Shown: positions 43,564 to 52,437, numbered from the stretch's first letter. The stretch is DNA of 64,000 nucleotides from Bacillus kexueae (GCF_022809095.1 NZ_JALAZE010000006.1:116582-180581), one strand, 5' to 3'. The notes: generated by a model from the letters alone, not told the origin. Made by a program: numbers and translations.

Positions 43564-43691
43564 TTAAAACGACAGTCTAATAGATAAGGGAGCTTCAAAT
43601 AATAGAACTTTTATTCGATTAAGAAAATCGTTATATTCTTCTTAAAAGGATTACCTATATTTTTTTTAGTTTTCTTTCATTATTTTTGATA

Positions 43692-43877
43692 AATAAGAAA
43701 AGCACAAAGCGCAAGTCCTTTAGGCGAAGGGCGCTGGAGGACCTGCGAGGAGGCTTCCGTCCCGTCGCCACATCAGGACCGAAGCCACCCGAGATGGTGG
43801 CGCTTGGAGCTAGACACCAAAAAAAACTGTAAAGAGAATCCTTTAACACTTTATTGAACTTAAACTTTCTGTAACAA
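43692..43877 (+). repeat. RptA copy 6 (short form)
   Basis: Starts TAAGAAAAGCAC and ends TGTAACAA. It has a small duplication (CCGTCCCGTC) in the core. The right end is 5 bases from the terminator stem of the AraC-type regulator. Confidence 0.88.
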
Positions 43878-43906
43878 TAAAAAAGTGAACCACATTGGGT
43901 TCACTT
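43878..43906 (-). terminator. Terminator of the AraC-type regulator
   Basis: AAGTGAACC pairs with GGTTCACTT; the A run before it is the minus-strand T tail. Confidence 0.8.
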
Positions 43907-45373
43907 AGATAATGTTCGGTAGTCCCTAGGGGTTACTTGCTCCATTTCTTTAAACATCCTGCTAAAATAATTAGCGTTTTTAAAACCAACGGAATCTGCA
44001 ATTTCTTGAATGGACAAATCTGTTTCTTGTAACAATTTCTTTGCCTCATTGATTCTTAGTGACAAAACAATCTGACGAAAAGATGTTCCATGCTTTTGCA
44101 TCAATAGATGACTATAATACGAAGGACTTCGATTTACTTCTTTTGCCACCATCTCTAAACTTATCGCAGAATTTCGAAAATTCTTTTCGATAAAAGCGAG
44201 CCCTTTTTCTATAATATCCATGCGTGAAGATTGTTGAACTCGCTTTGCTTCGTCTAACAACTCGAAAATAAATAAGAGCATTTCTTGCACTATACGGTAC
44301 AACACTGGCGTATATAAAATGTCATCAAAGATTTTCACATAATATTTTTCTATCTCAAGTTCATGTAAGAGATACGTTTTCATAAATCGTCGAATTTGAG
44401 CTAAAATGCTGGTTAGCCTCGTTCTAAGCAGTCCTGGTTCGGGATAAGGCGCATTCAATTGAAGGAATTCTTCATACATCCATTGCTTAATTTGATCCTT
44501 TGAAAAATTATTCAACATCTCCACCCATAACCGCTGCTCATCTGGGGTTAAAAATGGATCAATTCTCCGCCAACTTTTTAAATCGTCTTTCGGAAAAATG
44601 ATTTGATTAAAGCCAAGAAAAAACGTTACCTCTAAAAGCTTACGCGCTAGTTGATACATTCCTAGAATGGATTGATTCTCATCTTGGTTCATTATGATGA
44701 CAACGGCGAGCGGCTCCCTATACTTTTGCTCCCATTCTTGCATGAGACGGGTCGCATCTTGCTTTACTTGCTTTTCATTGCTCACATAAAGGCAAGCCAC
44801 AACATCCGTCAACGGGAAAATAGACGGAATGTTTAGCGAAACTTCCTCTTCTAAAAAGCTTCTTAACGTCGGAATAGATACATTACTTTCGGTTTTCAGA
44901 AGCATAAGCGTATGCTCTGAATGGAATGCTTGCTCAACAAATAGCGAGCGATAAGAAGGAAAAGGAGCCGTTTGAACTTCTTCTTTTGCTGGGTTAACTT
45001 CATTTGGCAGTGAGTGTATGGCAGTCGAAAGACAATGTTTAACTTTAACCGGTTCAACTGGTTTAACTAATAATTCCACACTTTGACACTCAATCGCTTG
45101 CTTCGCTCGTTCAAACGTCGCTTCTGCTGTAACACACACAACTTTTTTTGTGTAGACTTTGACAAAATGTTTGATCGCCGTCCAATCTTCCACACGAATC
45201 ATATCGAGCTCTAAATATAAAATATCCGGAGCCTCTTTTTCCAATAGCAACATCACTTCTTGAACCGTACTTGCTAAAAAAACAGACTCAATCGGTAACG
45301 AATAGGCAGAAATTAACCATTCAATCGCATTCCTCTCTTGATAATCTCGATCAGCAATCAGCAGTTTCGCCAT
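43901..45373 (-). CDS. AraC-type response regulator with Glu in the phospho-acceptor site
   Basis: A 490-residue regulator: a receiver domain (1-120), a long central region and an AraC-type DNA-binding domain with two helix-turn-helix motifs (SLEMVAKEVNRSPSYYSHLL and SIQEIADSVGFKNANYFSRMFKE, partly quoted). The receiver keeps the acidic pocket start (LIADRD), Thr82 and Lys104 (LVKPVEP), but the phospho-acceptor position is Glu55 (ILYLELDM), where PDIVxxDIRM is usual. It may thus be locked in an active-like state or respond to a ligand. No kinase gene is adjacent. Its place upstream of hutU on the same strand suggests control of hut genes, which is an inference. Confidence 0.87.
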   Translation of the reverse strand: MAKLLIADRDYQERNAIEWLISAYSLPIESVFLASTVQEVMLLLEKEAPDILYLELDMIRVEDWTAIKHFVKVYTKKVVCVTAEATFERAKQAIECQSVELLVKPVEPVKVKHCLSTAIHSLPNEVNPAKEEVQTAPFPSYRSLFVEQAFHSEHTLMLLKTESNVSIPTLRSFLEEEVSLNIPSIFPLTDVVACLYVSNEKQVKQDATRLMQEWEQKYREPLAVVIIMNQDENQSILGMYQLARKLLEVTFFLGFNQIIFPKDDLKSWRRIDPFLTPDEQRLWVEMLNNFSKDQIKQWMYEEFLQLNAPYPEPGLLRTRLTSILAQIRRFMKTYLLHELEIEKYYVKIFDDILYTPVLYRIVQEMLLFIFELLDEAKRVQQSSRMDIIEKGLAFIEKNFRNSAISLEMVAKEVNRSPSYYSHLLMQKHGTSFRQIVLSLRINEAKKLLQETDLSIQEIADSVGFKNANYFSRMFKEMEQVTPRDYRTLSK

Positions 45374-45736
45374 TTCCCCCAGAACCTTCCTCTATTGTTT
45401 CTTTCATTATACAAAACCTGTTTAGGAAATTGAATTTACGTTCGGATTTAATAATCGAAAAAATGTTGGTGAGACCGATAAAAAAACATGAAAAAATCTG
45501 ACAAAAATAGACATTAACAAAAAAACAGCCTGAAAAATTATATTGAGAAATAGTAATCCTATTCAAGTCACCTATCTAAAAGTCCCAATTCCATATAGTT
45601 TCCTAGACCTAATATACATTGTAGAATGAACAAATAAATCGTCGTAATAATGGTTATTTTTTGTGAAGGAATTTTTTCCTCTTTACCTAATTTGTATTAT
45701 CGTAAAATATTAATTTAAGTTAAGGAGGAATATGTT
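45374..45736. other. AT-rich intergenic region before the subtilase gene
   Basis: No gene is visible in 363 bases. The region must hold the divergent promoters of the AraC-type regulator and the protease. I see no clear -35/-10 pair; AAGGAGGAATATGTT is the protease ribosome site. Confidence 0.5.
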
Positions 45737-46942
45737 ATGAAACTCAAAAAGCTCACAAGTTTTACACTCGCAGTCTCTATGTTAATGACTCCACTTCTTG
45801 TTGGGGCAGCACCAAATGAAGAAGAAAAGGCTCCTAAGAATAAGAATGAAGTAAATGTAAACCTTGAAAAAGGGAAATATGTAAAAGGTGAAGTCATTGT
45901 TAAATTCAAAGATAACATCAGTGCTAATGCCAAAAATAATGTGATGAAGAGTCTTGGTGTAACAGTGAAAGAAAAGGATGACCCTGCTAATTCAAAGTTC
46001 CAGGTTTTAAAGGTAGGTAATGTTGAGGCTGTTGTTGAGGCGTTGAACAAAAATCCAATGGTTGAATATGCGGAGCCGAACTATGTGTTTTCAATTACTT
46101 GGACACCTAACGATACTTATTATCAAGGTTATCAATATGGCCCACAAAATACGAGTACAAATTATGCATGGGATATTACAAAAGGTAGTAGTTCTCAAGA
46201 AATTGCAGTTATAGACACTGGGGTTGATTATACACATCCCGATTTAGATGCGAAAGTTATCAAAGGGTACGATTTTGTTGATAACGATTACGATCCGATG
46301 GATTTAAATGACCACGGAACACATGTGGCAGGGACTGCTGCAGCTGAAACGAATAATGCTCGCGGTGTAGCTGGAATGGCTCCAAATACGAAAATTCTTG
46401 CGGTTCGTGCACTGGATGCAAGCGGAAATGGTTCTCTTAATGATGTGGCAGATGCCATCATTTACTCTGCTGATGCCGGAGCAGAAGTAATTAACCTTTC
46501 CCTTGGATGTGATTGCGATACACAAACGTTAAAAGATGCTGTTAATTATGCATGGAATAAGGGCTCTGTAATAGTAGCTGCAGCTGGAAATAGTGGCGTT
46601 TCTACAACTTTTGAACCTGCTTCTTACGCAAATGTAATTGCTGTTGGTGCGATTGATCGTTACGATCAGTTAGCATCGTTCTCTAACTACGGAACTTGGG
46701 TTGATGTTGTGGCCCCTGGTGTATCCATTGCTTCAACAGTAAGAGGAAATGGCTATGCATATATGTCAGGAACATCCATGGCATCTCCTCACGTCGCTGG
46801 ACTTGCAGCGCTTTTAGCTAGTCAAGGTCGAAACAATGTACAAATTCGTCAAGCAATTGAACAGACAGCTGATAGCATATCAGGAACAGGACTTTACTTT
46901 AAATATGGAAAAATTAATTCCTATGACGCAGTGAGATATTAA
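45737..46942 (+). CDS. Secreted subtilisin-like serine protease, Ak.1/thermitase type
   Basis: A 401-residue pre-pro-subtilase. The signal peptide ends near VGAA (residue 25), the I9 propeptide spans ~40-120 (EVIVKFKDN, VEYAEPNYVF), and the mature enzyme probably starts at W122 (TPNDTYYQG), giving about 280 residues. The triad is Asp160, His193 (DHGTHVAGT) and Ser347 (GTSMASPHVAG), with the oxyanion Asn285. The mature part resembles the Ak.1 protease of a thermophilic Bacillus, including GCDCD (Cys258 and Cys260), which forms an unusual disulfide near the active site in Ak.1, as I recall. It is monocistronic, with AAGGAGG before the ATG. It degrades extracellular protein. Confidence 0.94.
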   Translation: MKLKKLTSFTLAVSMLMTPLLVGAAPNEEEKAPKNKNEVNVNLEKGKYVKGEVIVKFKDNISANAKNNVMKSLGVTVKEKDDPANSKFQVLKVGNVEAVVEALNKNPMVEYAEPNYVFSITWTPNDTYYQGYQYGPQNTSTNYAWDITKGSSSQEIAVIDTGVDYTHPDLDAKVIKGYDFVDNDYDPMDLNDHGTHVAGTAAAETNNARGVAGMAPNTKILAVRALDASGNGSLNDVADAIIYSADAGAEVINLSLGCDCDTQTLKDAVNYAWNKGSVIVAAAGNSGVSTTFEPASYANVIAVGAIDRYDQLASFSNYGTWVDVVAPGVSIASTVRGNGYAYMSGTSMASPHVAGLAALLASQGRNNVQIRQAIEQTADSISGTGLYFKYGKINSYDAVRY

Positions 46943-46984
46943 TTTAAAGCTTTTTTTAATGGTTGTTGTTTTCAGGAAAATTTT

Positions 46985-47055
46985 CCACTCTATACAGTGC
47001 CGTGACTTGATTCACTGGATATAAAGGAAAGCAAGTGTCATTCAAGGAACAATGT
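46985..47055 (+). repeat. Degraded fragment of the MITE-like element
   Basis: GGATATAAAGGAAAGCAAGTGTC here matches the element interior at 29072-29225 (GGATGTAGAGG, then GGAAAGCAAGTGTC) at 20 of 23 positions, followed by a weak match including CAATG. Terminal inverted repeats are not recognisable. Confidence 0.5.
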
Positions 47056-47071
47056 TTACGAAAGCGAATCA

Positions 47072-47115
47072 AAGAGCAGGAAGTTTATTTGTTAAACTTC
47101 TTGCTCTTATTTTAT
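47072..47115 (+). terminator. Terminator candidate after the subtilase gene
   Basis: AAGAGCAGGAAGTTT pairs with AAACTTCTTGCTCTT (one G-T pair), then ATTTTATT. Confidence 0.7.
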
Positions 47116-47184
47116 TCAGCATACCTTACGTATTTCACTTTAACCATTATTCTATTTCTAGTGCATTTAAGTGCGCCCAAAAGA

Positions 47185-47213
47185 AATCCCGCTAGACTTA
47201 ACCTAGCGGGATT
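47185..47213 (-). terminator. Terminator of prkA
   Basis: AATCCCGCTAG pairs perfectly with CTAGCGGGATT around ACTTAAC, 7 bases after the prkA stop. Confidence 0.8.
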
Positions 47214-47219
47214 GTATGT

Positions 47220-49115
47220 TTATCGATTGAGTAAACTTCCAACGTATCGGAGCAATTCATTTGCGGATGTTGAATTATATCCGTGCTCGTCGATTAACCG
47301 GGCAACAACTTCGTTAATTTTCTTTAATTGTTGCTCGTCTGGCGTTTTCGTTGACGTCGTAATTTTCACGACGTCTTTTAAATCGGCAAATAGCTTTTTC
47401 TGAATTGCTTCGCGTAAACGCTCGTGCGAATTGTAATCGAATCGTTTTCCTTTTCGTGCATACGCAGATATGCGAATTAAGATTTCTTCTCGGAATGCCT
47501 TTTTCGCGTTTTCTGAAATCCCGATTTGTTCCTCAATTGAACGCATGAGCTTTTCATCTGGATTCATTTCTTCTCCAGTGAGCGGATCGCGAATTTTGTT
47601 TTTGTTACAATATGCTTCCACATTGTCTAAATAATTGTCCATTAGCGTTTTGGCAGACTCTTCATACGAGTAGACGAACGCTTTTTGAACTTCTTTTTTC
47701 GCAATGTCGTCGTACTCTTTTCGCGCAACAGAAATGAAATTTAAATATCGCTCACGGTCCTCATTTGAGATGGACGGATGTTGATCCAAACCTTCTTTTA
47801 AAGAACGCAATACATCCAGTGCATTAATGGACGGAACTTCCTTACGAATAATCGTGGATGAAATACGGTTGATCACGTAACGTGGGTCAATTCCACTCAT
47901 TCCTTCATCTTGATATTCTTTTTGTAGTTCCTCTAAATCCACTGAATTAAATCCTTCCACGCTCTCACCGTCATATAAGCGCATTTTCTTTACTAAATCA
48001 ATGTCACCGCGTTTCGGCTCTTTTAAGCGTGTTAAGATGGTAAACATCGCCGCTACTCTTAGCGTATGCGGAGCAATGTGAACATTTGAAACATCGCTCT
48101 CACTAATCATTTTTTCATAAATTCGTTCTTCTTCTGTTACTTTCAAATTGTAAGGAATCGGCATTACGATAATCCGTGAATGGAGTGCTTCATTTTTCTT
48201 ATTGGAAATAAACGAGCGGTACTCCGTTTCATTCGTATGAGCAACAATCAACTCATCAGCCGAAATTAAAGCAAATCGGCCCGCTTTAAAGTTTCCTTCT
48301 TGAGTTAATGAAAGTAAATGCCATAAGAACTTTTCATCACATTTTAACATTTCCTGGAACTCCATCATTCCGCGGTTCGCTTTATTAAGCTCGCCATCGA
48401 AACGATACGCTCTCGGATCTGATTCTGAACCGTATTCAGCAATAGTTGAAAAGTCGATGCTTCCTGTTAAATCAGCAATATCTTGAGACTTCGGATCAGA
48501 TGGGCTAAATGTTCCAATCCCAACGCGCTTATCCTCCGATAAGAAGATTCGCTCAACTATTACATCTTCAATGCGCCCACCGTATTCTTGCTCTAAACGC
48601 ATCATGTTTAACGGAGAAAGGTTTCCTTCAATTCGAATTCCGTACTCTTGATAGAAGTCTTCACGAAGATGATGTGGAATTAAATGAAGGGGATCTTCAT
48701 GCATCGGACAACCTTTAATCGCATAAATCGCGCCGTTATCAGATTTGGAATATTGCTCAAGCCCTCGTTTTAACATCGTTACAAGCGTCGATTTCCCTCC
48801 ACTAACAGGTCCCATAAGCAGCAAAATACGCTTTCTTACATCCAATCGCTTCGCAGCAGGGTGGAAATACTCTTCGACTAACCTTTCTAATGCGTCATCC
48901 AAACCATAAAGTTGCTGATCGAAAAACTTATAGCGCTTCTTACCATCTACTACTTCGATTCCAGCATCCTTAATCATATTGTAAACACGCGAATGTGCCG
49001 ATTGTGCAATAAATGGTTTTTCCTTTAAAATTTCCAAATACTCCGCGAAGGTACCTTCCCACTTTAACCGATGTTCATCTTCTCTATACTTTTCGATTTT
49101 ACTTAAGATATCCAT
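47220..49115 (-). CDS. prkA: PrkA serine protein kinase / AAA+ ATPase
   Basis: A 631-residue protein, the same length as B. subtilis PrkA. The start at ATG 49115 follows GGAGGAGG; the frame is open slightly further upstream. Walker A GPVSGGKST is at residues 102-110 in the AAA+ part, and the C-terminal part (after ~400) is the PrkA-type domain. In Bacillus it is expressed in sporulation and affects sigma-K-dependent events; it works with YhbH and SpoVR-type proteins. Recent work on the family describes AAA+ protease-like activity; which applies here cannot be read. In B. subtilis yhbH follows prkA; here it does not. Confidence 0.94.
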   Translation of the reverse strand: MDILSKIEKYREDEHRLKWEGTFAEYLEILKEKPFIAQSAHSRVYNMIKDAGIEVVDGKKRYKFFDQQLYGLDDALERLVEEYFHPAAKRLDVRKRILLLMGPVSGGKSTLVTMLKRGLEQYSKSDNGAIYAIKGCPMHEDPLHLIPHHLREDFYQEYGIRIEGNLSPLNMMRLEQEYGGRIEDVIVERIFLSEDKRVGIGTFSPSDPKSQDIADLTGSIDFSTIAEYGSESDPRAYRFDGELNKANRGMMEFQEMLKCDEKFLWHLLSLTQEGNFKAGRFALISADELIVAHTNETEYRSFISNKKNEALHSRIIVMPIPYNLKVTEEERIYEKMISESDVSNVHIAPHTLRVAAMFTILTRLKEPKRGDIDLVKKMRLYDGESVEGFNSVDLEELQKEYQDEGMSGIDPRYVINRISSTIIRKEVPSINALDVLRSLKEGLDQHPSISNEDRERYLNFISVARKEYDDIAKKEVQKAFVYSYEESAKTLMDNYLDNVEAYCNKNKIRDPLTGEEMNPDEKLMRSIEEQIGISENAKKAFREEILIRISAYARKGKRFDYNSHERLREAIQKKLFADLKDVVKITTSTKTPDEQQLKKINEVVARLIDEHGYNSTSANELLRYVGSLLNR

Positions 49116-49240
49116 AAGGACCTCCTCCATCGTTGGTAATCCTAGTGCTTTTGCTGATTAATACACTTTATGCAAGGATGTCCGCTAACATTCTAATTTT
49201 ATTCTTCTTGTGACAATTCATGAAAAAGACGCAAATTTCA

Positions 49241-49269
49241 TTCACACCTTGGAAATGATAAGGTATAAT
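49241..49269 (+). promoter_or_regulatory. Promoter of the 31-codon gene
   Basis: TTCACA (49241-49246), 17 bases, TATAAT (49264-49269), about 70 bases before the start codon. Confidence 0.7.
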
Positions 49270-49340
49270 AAGGCTAGTTCTTATCCGTCCTAACGGAGCT
49301 TGAAACCGTTTTAATAATCATAAAAAGGGGGGCTTTTTCG

Positions 49341-49436
49341 ATGAATACTGCTTTAATGATGGGCGTCATTCTTGCCTTCTTAACAGCAATTTTTACTGCT
49401 GGGTACAACGGCAAGCCTGGAGTGAAGAAAAAATAA
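49341..49436 (+). CDS. Micro-protein with one membrane helix (31 aa)
   Basis: ATG 49341 is preceded by AAGGGGGG. The peptide has a membrane helix (ALMMGVILAFLTAIFTAG) and the basic end YNGKPGVKKK. It has its own sigma-A promoter and a strong terminator (49447-49478), so a complete transcription unit serves 31 codons. The untranslated leader is ~65 bases and contains GTCCTAACGGAG without an obvious riboswitch fold. The family is not known to me, but the signals make it a convincing gene. Confidence 0.75.
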   Translation: MNTALMMGVILAFLTAIFTAGYNGKPGVKKK

Positions 49437-49446
49437 GTTTTTACAT

Positions 49447-49480
49447 AAAGGAGTGACCACCAATCGGTCACTCCTTTTTT
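49447..49480 (+). terminator. Terminator of the 31-codon gene
   Basis: AAAGGAGTGACC pairs with GGTCACTCCTTT, then TTTT. Confidence 0.85.
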
Positions 49481-49486
49481 CATAAT

Positions 49487-49659
49487 AAAAGCACAAAGCT
49501 TCCGTCTATAATTGAAGGGCGCTGGAGGACCTGCGAGAAGGCTTCCGTCGCCACAGCACGGCCTAAACGACCCAAACTGATCGAGCTTGGAGCTAGACGC
49601 CAAAAAAACTATAAAGAGAATACTTTAACACTTTATTGAACTTAAACTTTCTGTAACAA
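49487..49659 (+). repeat. RptA copy 7 (short, divergent form)
   Basis: Starts AAAAGCACAAAGC and ends TGTAACAA. The left part of the core is altered. It follows the terminator of the 31-codon gene and is the one copy without a hairpin directly at its right end; the next one is 61 bases away at 49720. Confidence 0.85.
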
Positions 49660-49719
49660 CAAAAAAGTTCGGATAGATTAATTGCGAGGGAAATTGATAT
49701 AAATTGTGGTATGAAGATG

Positions 49720-49767
49720 AAAAAAAGCAGATGGAGAGATCATAGAGAACTCTTCGTCTGCTTTTTA
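49720..49767 (-). terminator. Terminator of trmL
   Basis: On the minus strand AAAAAGCAGA and TCTGCTTTTT pair, with additional GAGAG/CTCTC type pairing inside, followed by TTC. Confidence 0.75.
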
Positions 49768-49770
49768 AGC

Positions 49771-50256
49771 TTAGTTAAAAGATAATTCTAAACCTGGATA
49801 ATTTTGTTGGCGCAGCGCTTCGTAAACTAAAATAGCTGCTGTGTTTGATAAGTTTAAGGAACGCACTTTATCAGTCATTGGAAGACGTAAGCAACGGTCC
49901 ATATTGTTTTCGATTACTTCATCTGGTAACCCGTTTGTTTCACGGCCGAACACAAAGAAATAATCCTTCTCTAAGTCAGAGTAATCAAAGTTTGTATGGT
50001 TTTTTTGTCCGAACTTCGTGATGAAGAAAAACTCACCATTCGCGTTTTTCTCAAATAATTCATCTAATGAATCATAATAGACGATATTTACGTGATCCCA
50101 GTAATCTAATCCTGCACGACGTAACATTTTGTCATCTGTAGAGAATCCTAATGGACGAATTAAGTGTAACGTCGTATTCGTTGCTGCACAAGTACGCGCA
50201 ATATTTCCAGTATTAGCTGGAATTTCTGGTTGGAATAATACTACATGTAAACCCAA
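49771..50256 (-). CDS. trmL: tRNA (cytidine/uridine 34-2'-O)-methyltransferase TrmL
   Basis: A 161-residue SPOUT methyltransferase. Visible motifs: FQPEIPANTGNIARTC at the start, FVFGRETNGLP in the middle and RSLNLSNTAAILVYEALRQ at the end, the deep trefoil-knot cofactor site. It methylates the wobble ribose of tRNA-Leu species; both Leu isoacceptors of this type (UUA and UUG) are in the tRNA cluster at the end of the window. Translation starts at TTG 50256, with GGGGTGA upstream. It lies downstream of yhbB and queG in the order yhbA-yhbB-cspR of B. subtilis. Confidence 0.93.
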   Translation of the reverse strand: MGLHVVLFQPEIPANTGNIARTCAATNTTLHLIRPLGFSTDDKMLRRAGLDYWDHVNIVYYDSLDELFEKNANGEFFFITKFGQKNHTNFDYSDLEKDYFFVFGRETNGLPDEVIENNMDRCLRLPMTDKVRSLNLSNTAAILVYEALRQQNYPGLELSFN

Positions 50257-50275
50257 AATTGTTCACCCCGTCAAT

Positions 50276-51187
50276 CTATTTCGATAAATCATCGATAATA
50301 TGAAAAAATTTATATTGAATATTGGATGTATAGGCGGTTGAATCTTCGTACGACCAATACCGTTTGCGACTATTATACGTTTGCGCATTGACTAACGGCA
50401 TGTTTTGTTCGTCCTTCGCCACAACAAAGGTCGTATGATCAAATCGCCCGTCTCCTTGAAAATCATAGCAAATGACGTCTCCGGGAACAAGTTTTTCAGG
50501 CGAAAAAACTTCCTCTGCCCGTAGACCCGTTTTCGAATTTGATAGGTAAATCATCATCGAATGTGCAACTGACCAACTAAAGCTCCAATCTTCTTTTTGC
50601 ATCCACCAGCCCGCCGTTCGTCTCGGATACCCTCGCATCGGGGCGTTACCAGCATGCAAACATTGTGAGACAAAGTTCGTACAGTTCACGTCGAAGTTTT
50701 TATATTTCTTATTATGATCGTTCCACCAACGCTCGGCATACTGAACAGCTGCTAACCGATCATAAACAAACGCTTTCCGGTCTTCGCCTTCTTCTAATTC
50801 ATTCGTTTCATGATTGGTCAGTTGATCAAACGATTTCTCGACAGCACCATCCATCACTAATACACCGGATGGCGAAAACTTGACCATTCGCTCTTCCGCT
50901 TGTTCTTCTATATAAAAAGAGTCCCCTTGTCGATACATAAACTGGTACTCACATATATAGGTTATAGGTTCACTTTCTGACACATGGTGTGGCCATAAAA
51001 TATTGGCTTTCGCCTTCACAATTTCTGCCTTTCGCTTTTCGGCCAATTTCTTTTTCTTCTCAAACACATCAATATCGTCAATATGTTTAGGGCTGCGCAT
51101 ATACTTACTGACGATGTATTGTATCTTTTCATTCGTTCTCTCAAATAAAGGATCTATGTTCACGTAATCTGTCACCACCATTCGCAT
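50276..51187 (-). CDS. yhbB: Amidase-domain protein YhbB-like
   Basis: A ~300-residue protein with a C-terminal amidase_6-type domain. NCTNFVSQCLHAG carries the probable catalytic Cys, and RFDHTTFVVAKDE the His. The N-terminal region has charged helices and no signal peptide. B. subtilis YhbB, in the same place between queG and trmL, is sporulation-associated. The start is uncertain: the first ATG lacks a ribosome site, and a GTG nine codons in is preceded by GGTGG at 11 bases. A role in cleaving peptidoglycan or in the spore coat is an inference. Confidence 0.8.
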   Translation of the reverse strand: MRMVVTDYVNIDPLFERTNEKIQYIVSKYMRSPKHIDDIDVFEKKKKLAEKRKAEIVKAKANILWPHHVSESEPITYICEYQFMYRQGDSFYIEEQAEERMVKFSPSGVLVMDGAVEKSFDQLTNHETNELEEGEDRKAFVYDRLAAVQYAERWWNDHNKKYKNFDVNCTNFVSQCLHAGNAPMRGYPRRTAGWWMQKEDWSFSWSVAHSMMIYLSNSKTGLRAEEVFSPEKLVPGDVICYDFQGDGRFDHTTFVVAKDEQNMPLVNAQTYNSRKRYWSYEDSTAYTSNIQYKFFHIIDDLSK

Positions 51188-51222
51188 CTTGTATTACATA
51201 CGTATGATGGTGTCATACCATT

Positions 51223-52356
51223 TCATTCTTTTAACATAAAGATGCCTTTTTCGATTTCATTCTTCGCTTCGTCGTCTACTTCCCGCTCGAGTGCTTTCTC
51301 AAGTTCATGTAACTTGCCCTTATCCCCAATCTTACCTATTGCCCACGCTGCCGTCCCTCGAATGACAGGTCGTGGATCTTTATGCATGAGCATAATCAGT
51401 TCATCTAAGGCTGTTTCATCTTTGAAATGGGCAAGTGCTATGATTGCATTTCGCTGAATTGGTTTTTTCCCCCGCCAAGAACCAGACACATGCCCGAACT
51501 TTTCTTTAAATTCACGATTACTCATCGTCAACAATGGCTTTAAGCGAGGCTTCGCAATTTCAGGGTCTGGCTCCATTTCAGGATGCAAGTGAAAATCCTT
51601 TCCTTTATTCTCGGGGCATACAAGTTGACATGTGTCACAACCGTACAAACGATTTCCAAGCTTTGTACGATACTGTTCCGGTAAAAAACCTTTTGTTTGC
51701 GTTAAAAATGCAATACACTTATTTGAATCAAGTTGTCCCCCTTGCACAAGCGCACCCGTCGGACATGCTTCAACACATTTATTACACGTTCCGCATTGGT
51801 CTTCAATTGGCGTATCTGGAGGAAAAGGAATGTTTGTAATCATTTCACCTAAATACACATACGACCCAAATTCAGGAGTAATGATTGCACAATTTTTCCC
51901 GCTCCAGCCAATACCTGCCCGTTCGGCTACCGCGCGATCTGACAATTCACCTGTATCAACCATCGATTTGACCTTCGCCTCTGGTACAAGCGATAAAATG
52001 TATGACTCCAATTGCTCTAGCTTTTCGCGTAATATATGGTGATAATCTCGCCCCCAAGATGCACGACAAAATAGGCCGCGGCGATCTCCTCTCGTACTTT
52101 TCGGCGCATTCTTCATTTTTGACGGATACGCTAAGGCAATGGCAATGATCGATCTTGCTTTCGGCAATAGTAAGGATGGGTTCACTCGCTTTTCAATATC
52201 CGGTTCTTCAAATCCGGATTGATACCCTAATTCTTGCTGCACAATTAAGCGTTCCTTTAAGGTTTCAAACGTGTCAGCACTGGCAAACCCAATTTTATCA
52301 ATTCCGATTTCTTTACTATAGACGATAATTTTTTCCTTTAAAATATGGGCATCCAT
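51223..52356 (-). CDS. queG: Epoxyqueuosine reductase QueG
   Basis: A 377-residue cobalamin- and iron-sulfur-dependent reductase that makes queuosine from epoxyqueuosine in tRNA. The two [4Fe-4S] binding sets are visible (CGTCNKCVEACP and YGCDTCQLVCP), and an earlier Asp region (MVDTGELSDRAVAE) belongs to the catalytic part. The C-terminus is a HEAT-like repeat (RPVIRGTAAWAIGKIG). The start ATG 52356 is 9 bases after GGAGG; longer frames are unsupported. Queuosine tRNAs Asn, Asp, His and Tyr are all encoded in the tRNA cluster of this window. Confidence 0.94.
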   Translation of the reverse strand: MDAHILKEKIIVYSKEIGIDKIGFASADTFETLKERLIVQQELGYQSGFEEPDIEKRVNPSLLLPKARSIIAIALAYPSKMKNAPKSTRGDRRGLFCRASWGRDYHHILREKLEQLESYILSLVPEAKVKSMVDTGELSDRAVAERAGIGWSGKNCAIITPEFGSYVYLGEMITNIPFPPDTPIEDQCGTCNKCVEACPTGALVQGGQLDSNKCIAFLTQTKGFLPEQYRTKLGNRLYGCDTCQLVCPENKGKDFHLHPEMEPDPEIAKPRLKPLLTMSNREFKEKFGHVSGSWRGKKPIQRNAIIALAHFKDETALDELIMLMHKDPRPVIRGTAAWAIGKIGDKGKLHELEKALEREVDDEAKNEIEKGIFMLKE

Positions 52357-52437
52357 CAAGCCAGACCTCCTTTCAAATAGCTTTCTTCCCTTTACATATG
52401 ATAGAATGAGTTCAGTCATTTTTAGGAGGGATATTTA

